A stretch of DNA of 6,418 nucleotides, taken from assembly GCA_018608735.1 (NCBI GenBank), contig JABAYZ010000209.1:1-6418 (forward strand), read 5' to 3'. Below are positions 6,301 to 6,418 of this stretch, in pieces. Under the pieces are notes generated by a model. It had not been told where the DNA came from. It saw nothing but the letters and a program-made list of their open reading frames with translations, and did no database searches. The stretch is from Flavobacteriaceae bacterium (GTDB lineage: Bacteria; Bacteroidota; Bacteroidia; Flavobacteriales; Flavobacteriaceae). Within the stretch, counting starts at the first letter, position 1. Every line of letters begins with the position of its first letter. The translations under genes were made by a program, and so were the position numbers.

Positions 6301-6418
6301 ATTCAAAACTTACAACCAAACGACATCAAGCAAATTGAAGAAAAAGGCGTTTTAGGTATTGAAATTAATGGAAAAAGTATTAATTTGGAACGCAATGATG
6401 TAGAGATTACCTCTCAAG
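3343..6418 (+). CDS. ileS: Isoleucyl-tRNA synthetase (type 2, eukaryote-like), 3' end cut by window
   Basis: This class I aminoacyl-tRNA synthetase joins isoleucine to tRNA-Ile in the cytoplasm. The frame is open for 1025 codons to the window edge; relatives have about 1130-1150, so roughly the last 100 residues are missing. The start ATG gives MSATFPEYKGLNLP, a typical N-terminus. In order: first signature PSANGLPGVHH (50-60) with GVHH in place of HxGH; WDTHGLPIE (87-95); the editing (CP1) domain with WTTTPWTLPSN (236-246) and GTGIVHTAPTFGADD (355-369), including the conserved His and Asp; WNLSRSRYWGIPLP (511-524); WFDSG (607-611); GVDQTRGWFY (636-645); the second signature KMSKR (682-686); and an anticodon-binding helical domain with NWYVRLSRRRFW (809-820). 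The C-terminal part contains KVRQPL and LGPRFGK, typical of eukaryote-like IleRS. Both catalytic and editing motifs look intact. The upstream gene is divergent, so ileS has its own promoter. Confidence 0.98.
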   Translation, partial: MSATFPEYKGLNLPNVADEMLKFWEDHDIFDKSITSRNGKPPYVFFEGPPSANGLPGVHHVLARAIKDIFPRYKTMKGFQVKRKAGWDTHGLPIELGVEKELGITKEDIGKTISVEDYNAACRKAVMRYTDIWNDLTQKMGYWVNMDDPYVTYDPKYMESVWWLLKQIYNNKLIYKGYTIQPYSPKAGTGLSSHELNQPGTYQDVTDTTIVAQFKANEASLPEFLQNEGSILFLAWTTTPWTLPSNTALTVGPKIEYVLVKTYNQYTFEPANVVVAKALVGKQFSGKFKAVEHLDDLEGYQSSDKTIPFYVVKSFIGKDLVGISYEQLLDYALPNDNPQDAFRIISGDFVTTEDGTGIVHTAPTFGADDALVAKQASPEIPPLLVKDADDNLVPLVDLQGRFRPEVAEFAGCFVKNEYYPEGEAPEKSVDVELAIKLKIENKAFKVEKYKHSYPNCWRTDKPILYYPLDSWFIKVTDAKERMFDLNKTINWKPKSTGEGRFGNWLANANDWNLSRSRYWGIPLPIWRTEDGKEEICIGSVEELKAEMQKAVKAGVLENDIFEDFVVGDQSLENYAKIDLHKNIVDAITLVSPSGKPMQRESDLIDVWFDSGSMPYAQWHYPFENKDLIDENKAFPADFIAEGVDQTRGWFYTLHAIATMVFDSVAYKNVVSNGLVLDKNGQKMSKRLGNATDPFETLSTYGADATRWYMISNANPWDNLKFDIEGIEEVKRKFFGTLYNTYSFFTLYANIDKFSYAEANISSQDRPEIDRWILSELNSLIEKVDAYYADYEPTKAARVISEFTQEYLSNWYVRLSRRRFWKGEYETDKISAYQTLYTCMLTIAKLGAPIAPFFMDRLYLDLNSATHKEAFESVHLSDFPSADVTLIDKNLERKMEQAQTISSLVLSLRAKEKIKVRQPLQKIMIPVSSVTQKEDILAVVDLVKHEVNVKEVELLEDASDILVKQIKPNFKALGPRFGKDMKSIANVIQNLQPNDIKQIEEKGVLGIEINGKSINLERNDVEITSQ

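Overview
The window looks like ordinary chromosomal DNA from a member of the Bacteroidota, most likely Flavobacteriaceae. The supporting signs are AT-rich sequence, no Shine-Dalgarno motifs before the genes, two exact TAnnTTTG promoter -7 elements, a PorT-like outer-membrane barrel, and an isoleucyl-tRNA synthetase of the eukaryote-like type. No mobile element, CRISPR array, tRNA or rRNA is visible, and codon use looks even throughout.

Positions 1-1800 hold four tightly packed plus-strand genes of a proton-driven energy-transduction complex: the 3' end of an ExbB/TolQ/MotA-type channel subunit, a small four-helix membrane protein of unknown function, and two different ExbD/TolR-type subunits. 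The first ExbD is enlarged and carries a periplasmic CxxC insertion; the second is of usual size. A strong rho-independent terminator at 1822-1854 closes the cluster. The ExbB and ExbD proteins should form an inner-membrane stator that converts proton flow into work on an envelope partner. No TonB is present in the window, so the partner is unknown.

Positions 1886-3172 hold two convergent envelope genes. One encodes a secreted outer-membrane beta-barrel of the PorT-like family. The other, on the minus strand, encodes a multi-helix membrane protein with a degenerate PAP2 phosphatase signature. Their last two codons overlap within one palindromic TTATAA, so there is no intergenic terminator.

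Positions 3173-3342 form a divergent promoter region, with one TAnnTTTG element facing each way. From 3343 to the window end runs ileS, open for 1025 codons and cut by the window edge before its stop. Its first class I signature reads GVHH instead of HxGH. This rearranged form is known in some type 2 IleRS enzymes and is associated with very high mupirocin resistance. It is the most noteworthy observation here; nothing in the window amounts to a clearly new multi-gene system.
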